Shown in pieces: positions 52,044 to 60,959 of a stretch of DNA of 64,000 bases. The position numbers were made by a program, and so were the translations under genes. The notes under the pieces were generated by a model. The model worked only from the letters and a program-made list of their open reading frames with translations. It had not been told where the DNA came from and made no database searches. Source of the DNA: Acidobacteriota bacterium (GTDB lineage Bacteria; Acidobacteriota; Terriglobia; Terriglobales; Acidobacteriaceae); NCBI GenBank assembly GCA_018268915.1, contig JAFDVQ010000019.1:1-64000 (forward strand), given 5' to 3'. Position 1 is the stretch's first letter; each line of letters begins with the position of its first letter.

Positions 52044-54494
52044 CTATTCGCCCGTCTTCCCGCCTACCCCGAAAAGCTTCTGCAGAATATTGCGGTGATC
52101 AGTTGGATGATCGCAGGTGTCAGTCGGCGCCGTCCCCGTCAGGAACGCTGCAGAGTAGCTATCGGGACAAGCATCATCGCTCAGGAGATTGGTTGTTCTG
52201 TCGAGCTTGACGACATCAACTCCGTCAGGTGCCGTGAAATCATGAGTGTCTGAATACTGCGGAAGCTTTACTGCTCGCTTCATGAAATCTGCCCAGATGG
52301 GTGCGGCTGCGTCTGCGCCTTCAATCTTGATGTCGGTGTAGTCGTCATTCCCAACCCAAACCACGCACAGCAGATTTGTGGTGAAACCAGCAAACCATGC
52401 GTCATGACTGGTGCCGGTTTTTCCCGCTGCAGGCGACACGAAGCCCATGTTTCGAACGCCGGCGCCAGTTCCGCAGTAAACCTTGCCATCAATTCTGCAG
52501 CCTTGCTTTCCATTGCCTTGCAGGACAGCCTGCATCATGGAAGTGGTGAGGAAGGCTACACGCGGATCGAGCACTTGACGCGAAGTGGGCGGGTAGTCGT
52601 CGATAACGTCACCGTTTGGCGCGCGCACACTGGCAAGGGTCCACGGATCAATATGGACACCGCCGTTGGAGAAGACTGTATAGGCTCCGGCCATGTCGAG
52701 CGGGGTTGCATCATACGAACCGATTGCCATTGAAGGCGTACCCTTCGCGCTTTTGATGCCCGAGTCCCGGGCCAGCGCGGCCACCTGGTCGAAGCCGACC
52801 ATGCTTGCGAGGCTGATTGTGGCGTTGTTGTCGGACCGCAAGAGTGCGAAACGCGCGGTAATATCGCCGTAGAACGCACCCTCGAAGTTGCGCGGGGTGT
52901 ACTCGTTCTCCGTACCCTCGTCATAGGTCTGCTGCGAGTCGTTCAGTATCGTCACCGGCGAGAACAGAGTATTTTGCCCAGGCAGCACCGTGCCCTGAAC
53001 CGCGGTTTGGAAGGCAGCTGCAAAAACAAAGGGCTTGAAGATCGAGCCGGTGGGTCGATGCGCGATGGCGTGGTTGACCTGGCTCGCGCCATAGTTTTTG
53101 CCGCCAACCAGAGCCAGGACCTGGCCTGTATGAGGATCGAGCGCGACCAGCGCGACTTGTGGATACGTGTACTGCTTGCCGAGTTTGCGATCGCGGGCAT
53201 GCTTCCTGTCTACTGCAGCCTCAACGATGTGCTGAGTCTCATCGACGGATGTAGTTGCGAGCCGCTGTAAATCGGGATCGAGAGAAGTGTAGATGCGGAG
53301 ACCTTCTCGGTTGAAGTCGCGATCGCCGAGCTTCTGGATGAGCTGATCGCGAACGATGTCGACAAAGTATGGAGCCTCGCTGGCGTCAACGCTTCCTGGA
53401 ACCAGATGCAACGGGTCGGCTTTGGCTCTTTCGGCCTGGCTTTTGCTGATCGAACCCGTTTCCACCATGGAATCGAGCACCAGGTTACGTCTCTCAATTG
53501 TGCGCTCGGGGTGCCGAAACGGATTGAAATAGTTCGGCCGCTGAATGATGCCTGCCAGCATCGCACATTCCGCCAAGTCGAGCTGCCGCACATCCTTTCC
53601 GAAGTAAACCTGCGCAGCCTCGCCAAATCCCTGGATCGAAAAACTGCCGCGTTGCCCGAGGTTGATCTGGTTCGAGTACGCCTCAAAGATCTGCTTCTTT
53701 GTAAAACGGTGCTCCAGGTGGAAAGCCACCAGGATCTGGCTGATCTTGTATTTGATCGTTCCTGTGTCCGCCACGAAAAGGAGCTTAGCCAGCTGCATTG
53801 TTACCGTTGAGGCGCCGCCCCGATGCTTGCGGTCACCTATGATGTCGTGCCAGGCCCAACCGGCCATACTGAAGTAGTTAACACCGCCATGCTCAAAAAA
53901 CCTGCGATCTTCAATTGCAAGGACGGCTTGTACGAGGTTCGGAGGAATCTCGTCGTAAGTAACGAGTCGGCGCTTTGTCCGGTTCGCATCCTCGCTCAAT
54001 CCCGTAATCAGCAGGGGCTCCAACTCGTAGCTCGCCAGCGATTGTCCCTTGTCATCTGTGACGGACTGAACCTCGCCTTTGCTGATCCGAATCGTGGCAG
54101 CATCCGGTGCGTGATATGACTGTGGCCCCGGACGTACTATGATCTGATTGCCCTCTTCGGTGAATGTTCCCATCTGCGAAGGATGGCTAAGCCCATCGAT
54201 CGAATACCCCGCCGCACGCAGTTCCGCCGCGATCACATGCGCCGTTAGTTTCTGGCCCGGCCTCACCTCGCGTGGAGCAGCGAAGATCTTTGCTGTCTCT
54301 GCAAATAAGGGCTGCTTCAGGCGTTCGTCCACAACTTTTGCGTACTTGTTGTAGTAGTGCAGAAAGACACTGAAGATGACGATGCCCACCAGTAGTACAA
54401 ATCCGATGACGCCTCGCACCAGCCACGAAGAAAACGACAGCTTCGGCCAGGATATTTTCAGTTTCGGTTTTTCGAGCCTGACCTTGATTGCCAT
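52044..54494 (-). CDS. Bifunctional penicillin-binding protein 1B-type
   Basis: An 816-residue class A PBP. After a cytoplasmic tail and one membrane helix (about 28-50) come a UB2H-like segment and the glycosyltransferase domain with the catalytic Glu in IEDRRFFEHGG and RRKHRGGASTVTMQL-like lipid II contacts. The transpeptidase domain follows with SIFK in RPTGSIFKPFVFA, SDN in LRSDNNATI and KTG in GKTGTSHDAWF. It polymerises and crosslinks peptidoglycan in the periplasm. It lies 48 bp after proS on the same strand. Confidence 0.92.
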   Translation of the reverse strand: MAIKVRLEKPKLKISWPKLSFSSWLVRGVIGFVLLVGIVIFSVFLHYYNKYAKVVDERLKQPLFAETAKIFAAPREVRPGQKLTAHVIAAELRAAGYSIDGLSHPSQMGTFTEEGNQIIVRPGPQSYHAPDAATIRISKGEVQSVTDDKGQSLASYELEPLLITGLSEDANRTKRRLVTYDEIPPNLVQAVLAIEDRRFFEHGGVNYFSMAGWAWHDIIGDRKHRGGASTVTMQLAKLLFVADTGTIKYKISQILVAFHLEHRFTKKQIFEAYSNQINLGQRGSFSIQGFGEAAQVYFGKDVRQLDLAECAMLAGIIQRPNYFNPFRHPERTIERRNLVLDSMVETGSISKSQAERAKADPLHLVPGSVDASEAPYFVDIVRDQLIQKLGDRDFNREGLRIYTSLDPDLQRLATTSVDETQHIVEAAVDRKHARDRKLGKQYTYPQVALVALDPHTGQVLALVGGKNYGASQVNHAIAHRPTGSIFKPFVFAAAFQTAVQGTVLPGQNTLFSPVTILNDSQQTYDEGTENEYTPRNFEGAFYGDITARFALLRSDNNATISLASMVGFDQVAALARDSGIKSAKGTPSMAIGSYDATPLDMAGAYTVFSNGGVHIDPWTLASVRAPNGDVIDDYPPTSRQVLDPRVAFLTTSMMQAVLQGNGKQGCRIDGKVYCGTGAGVRNMGFVSPAAGKTGTSHDAWFAGFTTNLLCVVWVGNDDYTDIKIEGADAAAPIWADFMKRAVKLPQYSDTHDFTAPDGVDVVKLDRTTNLLSDDACPDSYSAAFLTGTAPTDTCDHPTDHRNILQKLFGVGGKTGE

Positions 54495-54542
54495 CGTTGC
54501 CTACTCCACTCCCTGCGAAACTTCTTTTGATTTGTGCTCGCT

Positions 54543-56333
54543 TTATTCGCTCTCGCCGAGCAGTTGTTCTTCCTGGACGCGCTCTCTTACCTGCGCGACG
54601 ACATCAGCAAGCGCGACATCCACACTGCTCCCCTTGGCGCGCGTCACCAATTCCACCTGTCCGCTTGCTGTCTTCTTACCCACATTGATTCGGTAGGGAA
54701 TTCCCACCAGGTCTGCGTCTTTGAATTTGACGCCTGCTCGCTCGTCCCGGTCATCAAGCAGCACGTCCACGCCTGCCGCTTCCAGTTCAGCCGCAAGCTT
54801 CTCGCCTGCGTCCTTCAACGCTGCATCCGCGACGTTTGTAACGGTCACCACCACGGTGAAAGGTGCGATCGACGACGGCAGCCAGAACCCATTCGCGTCA
54901 TTCGACTGTTCAACTGACGCCGTCAGGATGCGTTCAATGCCGATCCCGTAGCTGCCCATGATCGGCGTAACTTCCTTGCCATTTGGATCAAGCACCCGCG
55001 CACCCATCGACTCGGAGTACTTATATCCCAGCTTGAAAATGTGTCCGATCTCAACAGCTTTACCGACGACCAGCTTGCCGTTGCAACCGTCCTTCGGACA
55101 TGCCTCGCCCTCATTCACACTGCGAATATCGGCGCTGACTGTCCAGCTGAAGTCATGTCCCGGGGCCACGTTGCGCAAGTGGTAATCCAGCTTGTTCGCT
55201 CCGCAGACCAAGTTCTTGCGTCCCTCAAGGGACTTGTCCACGACAACCGTAAGCTCGTCGCCAAGCGGCTTGTCGCCGTGCTTCAGTCCAACTGGTCCCA
55301 GATACCCTGCTGGTCCTTTGAAGTATTGTTGCAACTCCTCAGCTTGCATGGTGCGCAGTTCAGCTCCGCCAACCGCACCCAGAAGCTTCGTCTCATTCAC
55401 CTGGTGATCGCCGCGCAGGAAGGTCGCAACACCATGCCAGCTATCCTTGGAACCCGCGGCACCGCGCTTCAGAATCATGTATGCCACGCACTTGATATCA
55501 GACGCTGGCGAGATCTTGAAGAAGGCCGCCACATCCGGAATCGCGGCGCAACCGGGCGTATACACCTCTTCCGGCTTGCCATCACCAGTCGACTCCATCT
55601 CCGTTACCGGATCAAGTTTCGATGTCGCCTTCTCCAAGTTCGCTGCATATCCGCACACGGGGCAGCTCGCGATCAGGTCCTCGCCTGCATCCGTGTAGAC
55701 CATGAACTCCTGCGACTGAGATCCGCCCATCGCCCCCGAATCGGCCTCGACGGAGACGAACTTCAGCCCGCAGCGCTTGAAGATCTTCCGGTACACCGCG
55801 TCATGCAGATCGAAGCTCTTGTCCAGCCCTTCCTTGTTCAGGTCGAAGCTATAGCTGTCTTTCATGATGAACTGACGCACCCGCAGCAGGCCGCCCTTGG
55901 GGCGCGGCTCGTCGCGGAACTTCGTCTGGATCTGGTACCAGATCTGCGGCAACTGCTTGTAGCTGCGCAGTTCGCCTCGCGCAATTGTCGTCATGATCTC
56001 TTCGTGCGTCATGCCGAGACACAAGTCTGCGCCCTTTCGGTCCTTGAGTCGGAACATGTTGTCGCCCATGCCCGTCCAGCGGCCGCTCTCTTCCCATGGC
56101 TCTTTGGGCAAAATTCCCGGCAGGTAGAATTCCTGTCCGATCTTGTCCATCTCTTCGCGGACGATTGCGGTGATCTTGTTCAGCGACCGCTGCCCGAGAA
56201 AGAGATAGTTGTAGAGTCCCGCGCCAAGCTGACGTATATACCCAGCCCGCAGCAGGAACTTGTGGCTGGCCACCTCGGCGTCCGACGGGGCCTCACGAAG
56301 GGTAGGAACAAAGAGCTTCGACCAACGATGCAT
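54543..56333 (-). CDS. proS: Prolyl-tRNA synthetase (bacterial type)
   Basis: A 596-residue class II synthetase. The N-terminal MHRWSKLFVPTLREAP, motif 2 region (KFRDEPRPKGGLLRVRQF), the inserted editing domain (residues about 225-400) and motif 3 (GSYGIGIERIL) are all present. It charges tRNA-Pro, and the editing domain clears mischarged alanine. The ATG at 56333 is the start; the frame stays open to 56597, but that extension has no ProRS features. No T-box leader is recognisable upstream. Confidence 0.95.
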   Translation of the reverse strand: MHRWSKLFVPTLREAPSDAEVASHKFLLRAGYIRQLGAGLYNYLFLGQRSLNKITAIVREEMDKIGQEFYLPGILPKEPWEESGRWTGMGDNMFRLKDRKGADLCLGMTHEEIMTTIARGELRSYKQLPQIWYQIQTKFRDEPRPKGGLLRVRQFIMKDSYSFDLNKEGLDKSFDLHDAVYRKIFKRCGLKFVSVEADSGAMGGSQSQEFMVYTDAGEDLIASCPVCGYAANLEKATSKLDPVTEMESTGDGKPEEVYTPGCAAIPDVAAFFKISPASDIKCVAYMILKRGAAGSKDSWHGVATFLRGDHQVNETKLLGAVGGAELRTMQAEELQQYFKGPAGYLGPVGLKHGDKPLGDELTVVVDKSLEGRKNLVCGANKLDYHLRNVAPGHDFSWTVSADIRSVNEGEACPKDGCNGKLVVGKAVEIGHIFKLGYKYSESMGARVLDPNGKEVTPIMGSYGIGIERILTASVEQSNDANGFWLPSSIAPFTVVVTVTNVADAALKDAGEKLAAELEAAGVDVLLDDRDERAGVKFKDADLVGIPYRINVGKKTASGQVELVTRAKGSSVDVALADVVAQVRERVQEEQLLGESE

Positions 56334-56707
56334 AGAGTAGGGCTTACATGCTTTCCCGTCCGCTTCATTCCGGTTCAAGACATGCGATTCCGGCCGGGGT
56401 TCCTGCGGACGCAAGACGATCAAAACAGGTTCTTTCCATTCTAAATGTTCGCTCTCTTGGGAGTTTGGTGAAGCGAGGGGAGCCGTGCTGCCCAAGGCAA
56501 TCCAGGTTTCTACGGAACGAACCATCAGCTCATGGCCTCCTCGCCTCTGCCCGTTGGTAGAGCAGGGGGATGGCCAAACAACAAGAACTGAAAACAAAGG
56601 AGCTGGCGAGTTCAGCAGCTAATATCTGTGTCACTGGGAACACGCGTACGTAGATCGCCTGACACGACACACCGCAGGTCGCATCAGGAAGTGGGTCGGT
56701 CGGCCTT
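56334..56707. other. Intergenic region upstream of proS
   Basis: About 374 bp without a supported gene. It must contain the proS promoter and the 3' end of the upstream SDR transcript. A string resembling a tRNA D-arm at 56553-56570 has no matching T-arm or acceptor stem. Confidence 0.4.
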
Positions 56708-57559
56708 CTACGGTTGATCCAAACCGGATAGCTTCACCATCAGCCGCTCGAAGAGACTCGCCGGCAGCACTCTCCGCACCAGCAAGGCCATTCTTGCGTC
56801 CTTGCCAATCACGTACCGCAATTTCGGATTCGGGGTCTCCAGAATGCGAGCGATCAGATCCGCAATCGCCTGCGGATTGGCCCGATTCTTCGCATTCGCC
56901 TCTACCTTGTTTTGCCACCTCGTCCGTCGCGCCGCATTCGGCGATGCTGCGTCCGACATTTTTGCTGTGAGCTTCGCATTACGCGTCCAGATGTCCGTCT
57001 CGAACGATCCGGGCTCTATGATCGCCACCTTGATGCCCAGCGCCGCCATCTCCAGGCGCAGCGTCTCGGCCCACCCTTCCAGTGCGAACTTCGAGGCCAC
57101 GTAGCTGCTCACTCCCGGGAACCCGGTCCGCCCCGAGATCGAACTCACCATTACCACATGCCCGAACCCCTGCCGCCGCATCTGCGGCAGAAGCGCCCGA
57201 GTCACCGCCGCCGCACCAAAGAAGTTCGTCTCGAACTGACCGCGCAACTCGGCGTCCGTGACTTCCTCCGCGAAGCCCGGCACCGCGAACCCAGCATTGT
57301 TCACCAGCGCGTGAAGGTGCTCACCACGGCTTTCTATCAAATCGGCGAGCCGCGCGATCTGCTCAGCATTTGTGACGTCAAGCGCATGGATCTCAATCCG
57401 CTCCAGAACGCCGACCGAGCGCGCGGCAGCTTCCAGCTTTTCCCGTCGCCCCAGGTCTCGCATTGTCGCCAGCACGCGCCAACCGCGCTTCGCCAGCGTG
57501 ACAGATGTCAGCAGTCCAAAGCCGCTCGATGCGCCGGTGATGAATGCAGATTTGTTCAT
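56708..57559 (-). CDS. Short-chain dehydrogenase/reductase
   Basis: A classical SDR of 283 residues. The cofactor motif TGASSGFG is at about 8-15, NNAG near 87-90, and the catalytic Ser plus YVASK follow near 140-158. Basic residues after the second strand (MRDLGRREKL) suggest NADP(H). The substrate cannot be told. It lies downstream of kpsF on the same strand with a 72-bp gap containing a small hairpin. Confidence 0.9.
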   Translation of the reverse strand: MNKSAFITGASSGFGLLTSVTLAKRGWRVLATMRDLGRREKLEAAARSVGVLERIEIHALDVTNAEQIARLADLIESRGEHLHALVNNAGFAVPGFAEEVTDAELRGQFETNFFGAAAVTRALLPQMRRQGFGHVVMVSSISGRTGFPGVSSYVASKFALEGWAETLRLEMAALGIKVAIIEPGSFETDIWTRNAKLTAKMSDAASPNAARRTRWQNKVEANAKNRANPQAIADLIARILETPNPKLRYVIGKDARMALLVRRVLPASLFERLMVKLSGLDQP

Positions 57560-57581
57560 CTATTCAGGTCGGAGCAAACAC

Positions 57582-57608
57582 CCGATCGATCTTCAAGGCA
57601 GCGATCGG
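57582..57608 (-). terminator. Inverted repeat between kpsF-like and SDR genes
   Basis: CCGATCG (57582-57588) and CGATCGG (57602-57608) are perfect inverted copies around 13 bases. It lies between two leftward genes and could be a terminator or an operator; no U tract follows on the coding strand. Confidence 0.3.
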
Positions 57609-57631
57609 TAGCTGGAGGCTGGCAGCTGTTT

Positions 57632-58627
57632 TTAAATCAACTCCACTCCCCACAAATCATGCAGGTGCACCACACCCTCTACCTTGCCCGTTCCATCCGT
57701 TACAACCAGCGATGTAATCTTCCGTTCCTCCATGATCGCCAGCGCCCGCGCCGCAAGCTCCCCGGCAGCGATCGTTCGCGGATTCGCATTCATCGCCTTG
57801 CCCGCCGTCTTGCTCAGGGCCGCACCGCCCTCGCGTTCCAGCAATCGCCGCAGGTCACCATCGCTGATCACGCCGCGCAACCTGCCGTCTTCTTGTACCG
57901 TCGTCATTCCCAGCTTCTTCGAAGACATCTCGAAGATGACATCGGACATCCTGGTCTCGGGCGAGACAGCCGGAATATTCTCGCCGCCATGCATAAGGTC
58001 TCGCACCTTTGCGAGCTGTTTGCCCAGTTTCCCGCCCGGGTGCAACTCCGCGAAATCCTCCGCCTTGAAGCCCTTGCGCAGGCTCACCGCTACCGCCAGC
58101 GCATCTCCTAGCGCCAGCATGGAAGTAGTACTAGCGGTGGGCGCCAGGTTAAGCCCGCACGCCTCACGCTCCACACTGCAATCGAGCGCCACCTCACTCG
58201 CCTGTGCCAGCGTCGATTGCAGATTGCAGCAGAAACTCACCAGCGCGTCGCCCTTGCGCTTCAACGTGGCCAGTAACCGCAGAATCTCTTCCGTCTCTCC
58301 GCTTGCTGATAGGGCGACCACCACATCCCCCGGCATCAGAACCCCAAGGTCTCCGTGCACGGCCTCCGCAGGATGCAGGAACAGCGCTGGACTCCCCGTA
58401 GAGCTCAGCGTCGCCGCAATTTTCTGCGCGATTACGCCGCTTTTTCCCATTCCCGTGACCACCACTCGACCGTTGCCTTCGCCGCAGCGAACCACCAGGT
58501 CCACCGCGCGGTCGAAGTCTGCCAGCATCGGTCCATCCAGCCGCTTCGCCAGCGCCTCCAACGCCGCAGCCTCCGTGCGAACCAGTTCAGCCGGCGTCAG
58601 GCAGCTTTGCTCCTTGTCTTGATTCAT
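57632..58627 (-). CDS. kdsD: KpsF/GutQ/KdsD-type arabinose-5-phosphate isomerase
   Basis: A 331-residue protein with an N-terminal SIS domain (VVVTGMGKSGVIAQKIAATL and SASGETEEILRL) and two C-terminal CBS domains (MNANPRTIAAGEL region). It interconverts ribulose-5-P and arabinose-5-P, the first step of Kdo synthesis for LPS. GutQ or KpsF paralogues share the same layout, so the gene symbol is provisional. No other Kdo genes are adjacent. Confidence 0.9.
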   Translation of the reverse strand: MNQDKEQSCLTPAELVRTEAAALEALAKRLDGPMLADFDRAVDLVVRCGEGNGRVVVTGMGKSGVIAQKIAATLSSTGSPALFLHPAEAVHGDLGVLMPGDVVVALSASGETEEILRLLATLKRKGDALVSFCCNLQSTLAQASEVALDCSVEREACGLNLAPTASTTSMLALGDALAVAVSLRKGFKAEDFAELHPGGKLGKQLAKVRDLMHGGENIPAVSPETRMSDVIFEMSSKKLGMTTVQEDGRLRGVISDGDLRRLLEREGGAALSKTAGKAMNANPRTIAAGELAARALAIMEERKITSLVVTDGTGKVEGVVHLHDLWGVELI

Positions 58628-58650
58628 CGGTTTCTGATGGTAACACCGTA

Positions 58651-58679
58651 GTGGTCAGTGCTCAGTGGTCAGGGATCAG
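58651..58679. repeat. Short GTGGTCAG/GTGCTCAG direct repeats
   Basis: GTGGTCA, GTGCTCA and GTGGTCA follow one another at 58651-58672, then GGGATCAG. It is a small tandem array of a degenerate 7-bp unit in the gap before the thioredoxin-like gene. I recall similar strings in Acidobacteria intergenic DNA. The function is unknown. Confidence 0.45.
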
Positions 58680-58766
58680 CGATGAATTCACAAGCCTATA
58701 GACAGCTGCTGGCCGGCTACTACTGATAGTTCTGTGACAAGTGCCTCACCTCGTCACTCGTACAAT

Positions 58767-59429
58767 ATGAGAGAGGTCGAATCTCCTGTGAAGCGCAACA
58801 CCATCGTCATCAGCATCACCCTGTTCATCCTTGCCGCGTTTGCATGGGCCGGATGGGCCAACTGGATGTATCGCAAACAGGCCGCTGAGCATGCTCTCGC
58901 CTCCGCCTCCCACGCCGAACTCATTCCCGCCTCACCCGGAGACGTTCCCCCCGGCGTCGCGTCGCTCACCGGCAAGCCTGCACCCGACTTCACCCTCGAA
59001 GACCTGAGCGGCAACAAAGTCTCGCTCTCCAGCTACAAAGGCAAGCCCCTGCTCATCAACTTTTGGGCGACCTGGTGCGGACCCTGCAAGATCGAGACCC
59101 CCTGGCTTGTCGAACTGCAAAACGAGTACGGCCCCAAAGGATTCCAGATCATTGGCATTTCCGCAGAAGGCGATGACCTCAAGCCCGACGACAAAGAGGG
59201 ATGGGCGCACGACAAGGCCGAGATCTCCAAGTTCGTCAAGCGGGAGCACATGCAATACCCCGTGCTCATCAACGGCGACAGCCTTGCCACTCCATACGGC
59301 GGCCTTGAGGCAATGCCTACGTCGGTCTACGTCGATAAAGAAGGCAAAGTCGTAGCCATGCAGCTCGGCATCAGCTCGAAAGACGATATGGAAGCGCACA
59401 TCCGCAAAGCCATGGGAGAAAGGCAGTGA
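58767..59429 (+). CDS. TlpA/ResA-type membrane-anchored thioredoxin-like protein
   Basis: About 220 residues. One N-terminal membrane helix (IVISITLFILAAFAWAGWA) leaves a periplasmic thioredoxin domain with KPAPDFTLEDLSG, the active site WATWCGPCKIE and a cis-Pro loop (AMPTSVYVD). It would reduce disulfides outside the cytoplasm, for instance in cytochrome c maturation. ATG 58767 or GTG 58788 are plausible starts; the frame is open to 58734. It overlaps the DsbD-alpha-like gene by 4 bp (GTGA). Confidence 0.85.
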   Translation: MREVESPVKRNTIVISITLFILAAFAWAGWANWMYRKQAAEHALASASHAELIPASPGDVPPGVASLTGKPAPDFTLEDLSGNKVSLSSYKGKPLLINFWATWCGPCKIETPWLVELQNEYGPKGFQIIGISAEGDDLKPDDKEGWAHDKAEISKFVKREHMQYPVLINGDSLATPYGGLEAMPTSVYVDKEGKVVAMQLGISSKDDMEAHIRKAMGERQ

Positions 59430-59944
59430 ACTCGCTGATGAAACCAGGCTGGACGCTCTTTGTGTGCGTCTTTATTTCAGCAACTTCTATGGTCGCGATC
59501 AGTCAACAAGACTCCCTCACCAGTTCTCCGCGTCAATCCGTCCTAAAGATGCAGGCTGTTGAATATCTCTATCCCGAACAGGTTTCAGTTCCCGCCGGCA
59601 AGCTGAGCCCCGTCACGCTGCACTTTCAGATCCGAGAGAACCTGCACATCAACTCACACACTCCCCGCGCAGAGTACCTGATTCCGACTGTCTTCTCGAT
59701 CCCGGATTCTTCAGGGGTGAAACTTGCCAACGCCACCTACCCAGTCGGCAACGACTTCACGCTGCCTGCCGATCCCGATCAGAAGCTTTCCGTCTACACC
59801 GGCGACTTCACCATCCAGGCCAAAATCATCAGCACGCCCGGAAATCATCTCGTCGAAGCGAAGCTCCGCTACCAGGCCTGCGACCAGACCCAGTGCCTTC
59901 CGCCAAAGACCATCACTGTGCCGATTGATGTGATTGGGAGGTAG
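59426..59944 (+). CDS. DsbD alpha-domain-like secreted protein
   Basis: A 172-residue exported protein with signal segment (WTLFVCVFISATSMVAIS) and an immunoglobulin-like domain matching the N-terminal alpha domain of DsbD: NLHINSHTP and the cysteine pair in ACDQTQCLPPK. The full DsbD membrane and gamma domains are absent. It would shuttle electrons in the periplasm with the TlpA-like partner encoded just before it. The GTG start overlaps the upstream stop. Confidence 0.8.
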   Translation: MNSLMKPGWTLFVCVFISATSMVAISQQDSLTSSPRQSVLKMQAVEYLYPEQVSVPAGKLSPVTLHFQIRENLHINSHTPRAEYLIPTVFSIPDSSGVKLANATYPVGNDFTLPADPDQKLSVYTGDFTIQAKIISTPGNHLVEAKLRYQACDQTQCLPPKTITVPIDVIGR

Positions 59945-60002
59945 TGGGCGCACGACTCTCCGCTTCTGTGACTGTTGATCAAGGTTATTTCAGTCGCGCA
60001 TC

Positions 60003-60335
60003 CTACAGTTTTTTGTGCTGCAGATGAATACGTCCCCACGAGCATATGGTCTCGAGAACTGGAACGAGAGTCCTGCCGTACTCCGAGATGGAGTAGCGGA
60101 CTTGCTGAGGCGTAGTTTTTTTCTGCACGCGAATGATGATTCCGTCTTCAACAAGCTCGTGCAAATGGCGGATCAGCATACGTTCTGTCATGTCGGGAAT
60201 GCTCCGACGCAGTTCGCTCGTTCGTAAGGGACCCTCAGAAAGGCGCCAGAGGATCGTCCCCTTCCATCGGCCATCGATCACCGACAACATCGCATCAATC
60301 GGGCACGGGGAGACTTCCTTTTTGGATACGGGCAT
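60003..60335 (-). CDS. HxlR-family transcriptional regulator
   Basis: A 110-residue winged-helix protein. CPIDAMLSVIDGRWKGTILW, LRTSELRRSIPDMTERML and LEDGI-type turn HELVEDGIIIR are the family pattern, including the conserved N-terminal Cys that senses oxidants or electrophiles in some members. It diverges from a DUF1772 gene across a perfect palindrome at 60351, its probable operator. It likely represses that gene and itself. Confidence 0.92.
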   Translation of the reverse strand: MPVSKKEVSPCPIDAMLSVIDGRWKGTILWRLSEGPLRTSELRRSIPDMTERMLIRHLHELVEDGIIIRVQKKTTPQQVRYSISEYGRTLVPVLETICSWGRIHLQHKKL

Positions 60336-60350
60336 TTTGGACTCTCTGGT

Positions 60351-60368
60351 ACTGACAACTTTGTCAGT
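60351..60368. promoter_or_regulatory. Perfect 18-bp palindromic operator between hxlR-like and DUF1772 genes
   Basis: ACTGACAA-CT-TTGTCAGT is an exact inverted repeat with 8-bp arms, located 15 bp upstream of the HxlR start and about 58 bp before the DUF1772 start. A half-site GTCAGT recurs at 60381-60386. This placement fits an HxlR autoregulatory site controlling both directions. Confidence 0.65.
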
Positions 60369-60426
60369 GCATTTCGATGAGTCAGTATACGTCGAAGGTG
60401 CGTCGAAAGTTCAGGAGTGAAATGCC

Positions 60427-60870
60427 ATGATCCTCGATGTTTTGAGCATCGTCTCCATTGGACTTCTGATCGGAGCAGAATTCTCCGTGTCCGCTTTCAT
60501 CAACCCAGTACTTTTGAAACTTGAGCCCGTCGCAGAGGCTCGCGCAACGTCGTTGTTCGCGCAGAATCTCGGGCAGATGATGCCTTTCTGGTATGTGGCG
60601 AATCTGCTGCTGCTGATCGCTGAAGTCGTGATGCATCGCCACGATGCAGGAATAAGCTGGCTCACCGCAGCGCCGATGCTCTGGGTTGTCACAATTGGAT
60701 TCACGCTGCTTATTCTGGTACCGATCAACAACCGAATCGCCACCATGAATCCCAATGCATATTCCGACAAACTCAAGCAGGAACACGCCAAATGGGAAAT
60801 GCTTCATCGCTGGCGCGTGCTGTCGTTGACTATGGCTTTTGTGAGTTTCCTGATTGGGATCCGTGTCTAA
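60427..60870 (+). CDS. DUF1772 membrane protein
   Basis: A 147-residue protein with four hydrophobic helices (about 5-28, 52-72, 82-102, 125-145). The charged segment PINNRIATMNPNAY and the HRWRVLS before the last helix are typical of DUF1772/anthrone-oxygenase-like proteins. Its role is unknown; members are often controlled by neighbouring HxlR or TetR regulators, as arranged here. Confidence 0.82.
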   Translation: MILDVLSIVSIGLLIGAEFSVSAFINPVLLKLEPVAEARATSLFAQNLGQMMPFWYVANLLLLIAEVVMHRHDAGISWLTAAPMLWVVTIGFTLLILVPINNRIATMNPNAYSDKLKQEHAKWEMLHRWRVLSLTMAFVSFLIGIRV

Positions 60871-60893
60871 CCGCGACAAGCAGGCCTGGGCGG

Positions 60894-60925
60894 CCTGCCA
60901 AGTCTCTACTCAGAGACTTGGCAGG
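60894..60925. terminator. Strong bidirectional hairpin between DUF1772 and glnS
   Basis: CCTGCCAAGTCTCT and AGAGACTTGGCAGG pair perfectly over 14 bp with an ACTC loop. It is central in the 89-bp gap between convergent genes, so it probably ends transcription from both sides, although no clear U tract follows. Confidence 0.7.
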
Positions 60926-60959
60926 CGCAGGTAGCAGGTACTTGCAGTCTCTATAAGCT

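Noticed and set aside
55041..56444. Long 467-codon forward frame opposite proS
   Set aside because: It is antisense to a full, well-conserved prolyl-tRNA synthetase, and its translation has no domain logic; typical of high-GC shadow frames.
56553..56570. String TTGGTAGAGCAGGGGGA resembling a tRNA D-arm
   Set aside because: No anticodon stem, T-arm or acceptor stem can be folded around it on either strand.
56912..58111. Long 399-codon forward frame spanning the SDR and kdsD-like genes
   Set aside because: Antisense to two clear enzymes and crosses their intergenic gap; the translation is His/Arg/Pro-rich without recognisable domains.
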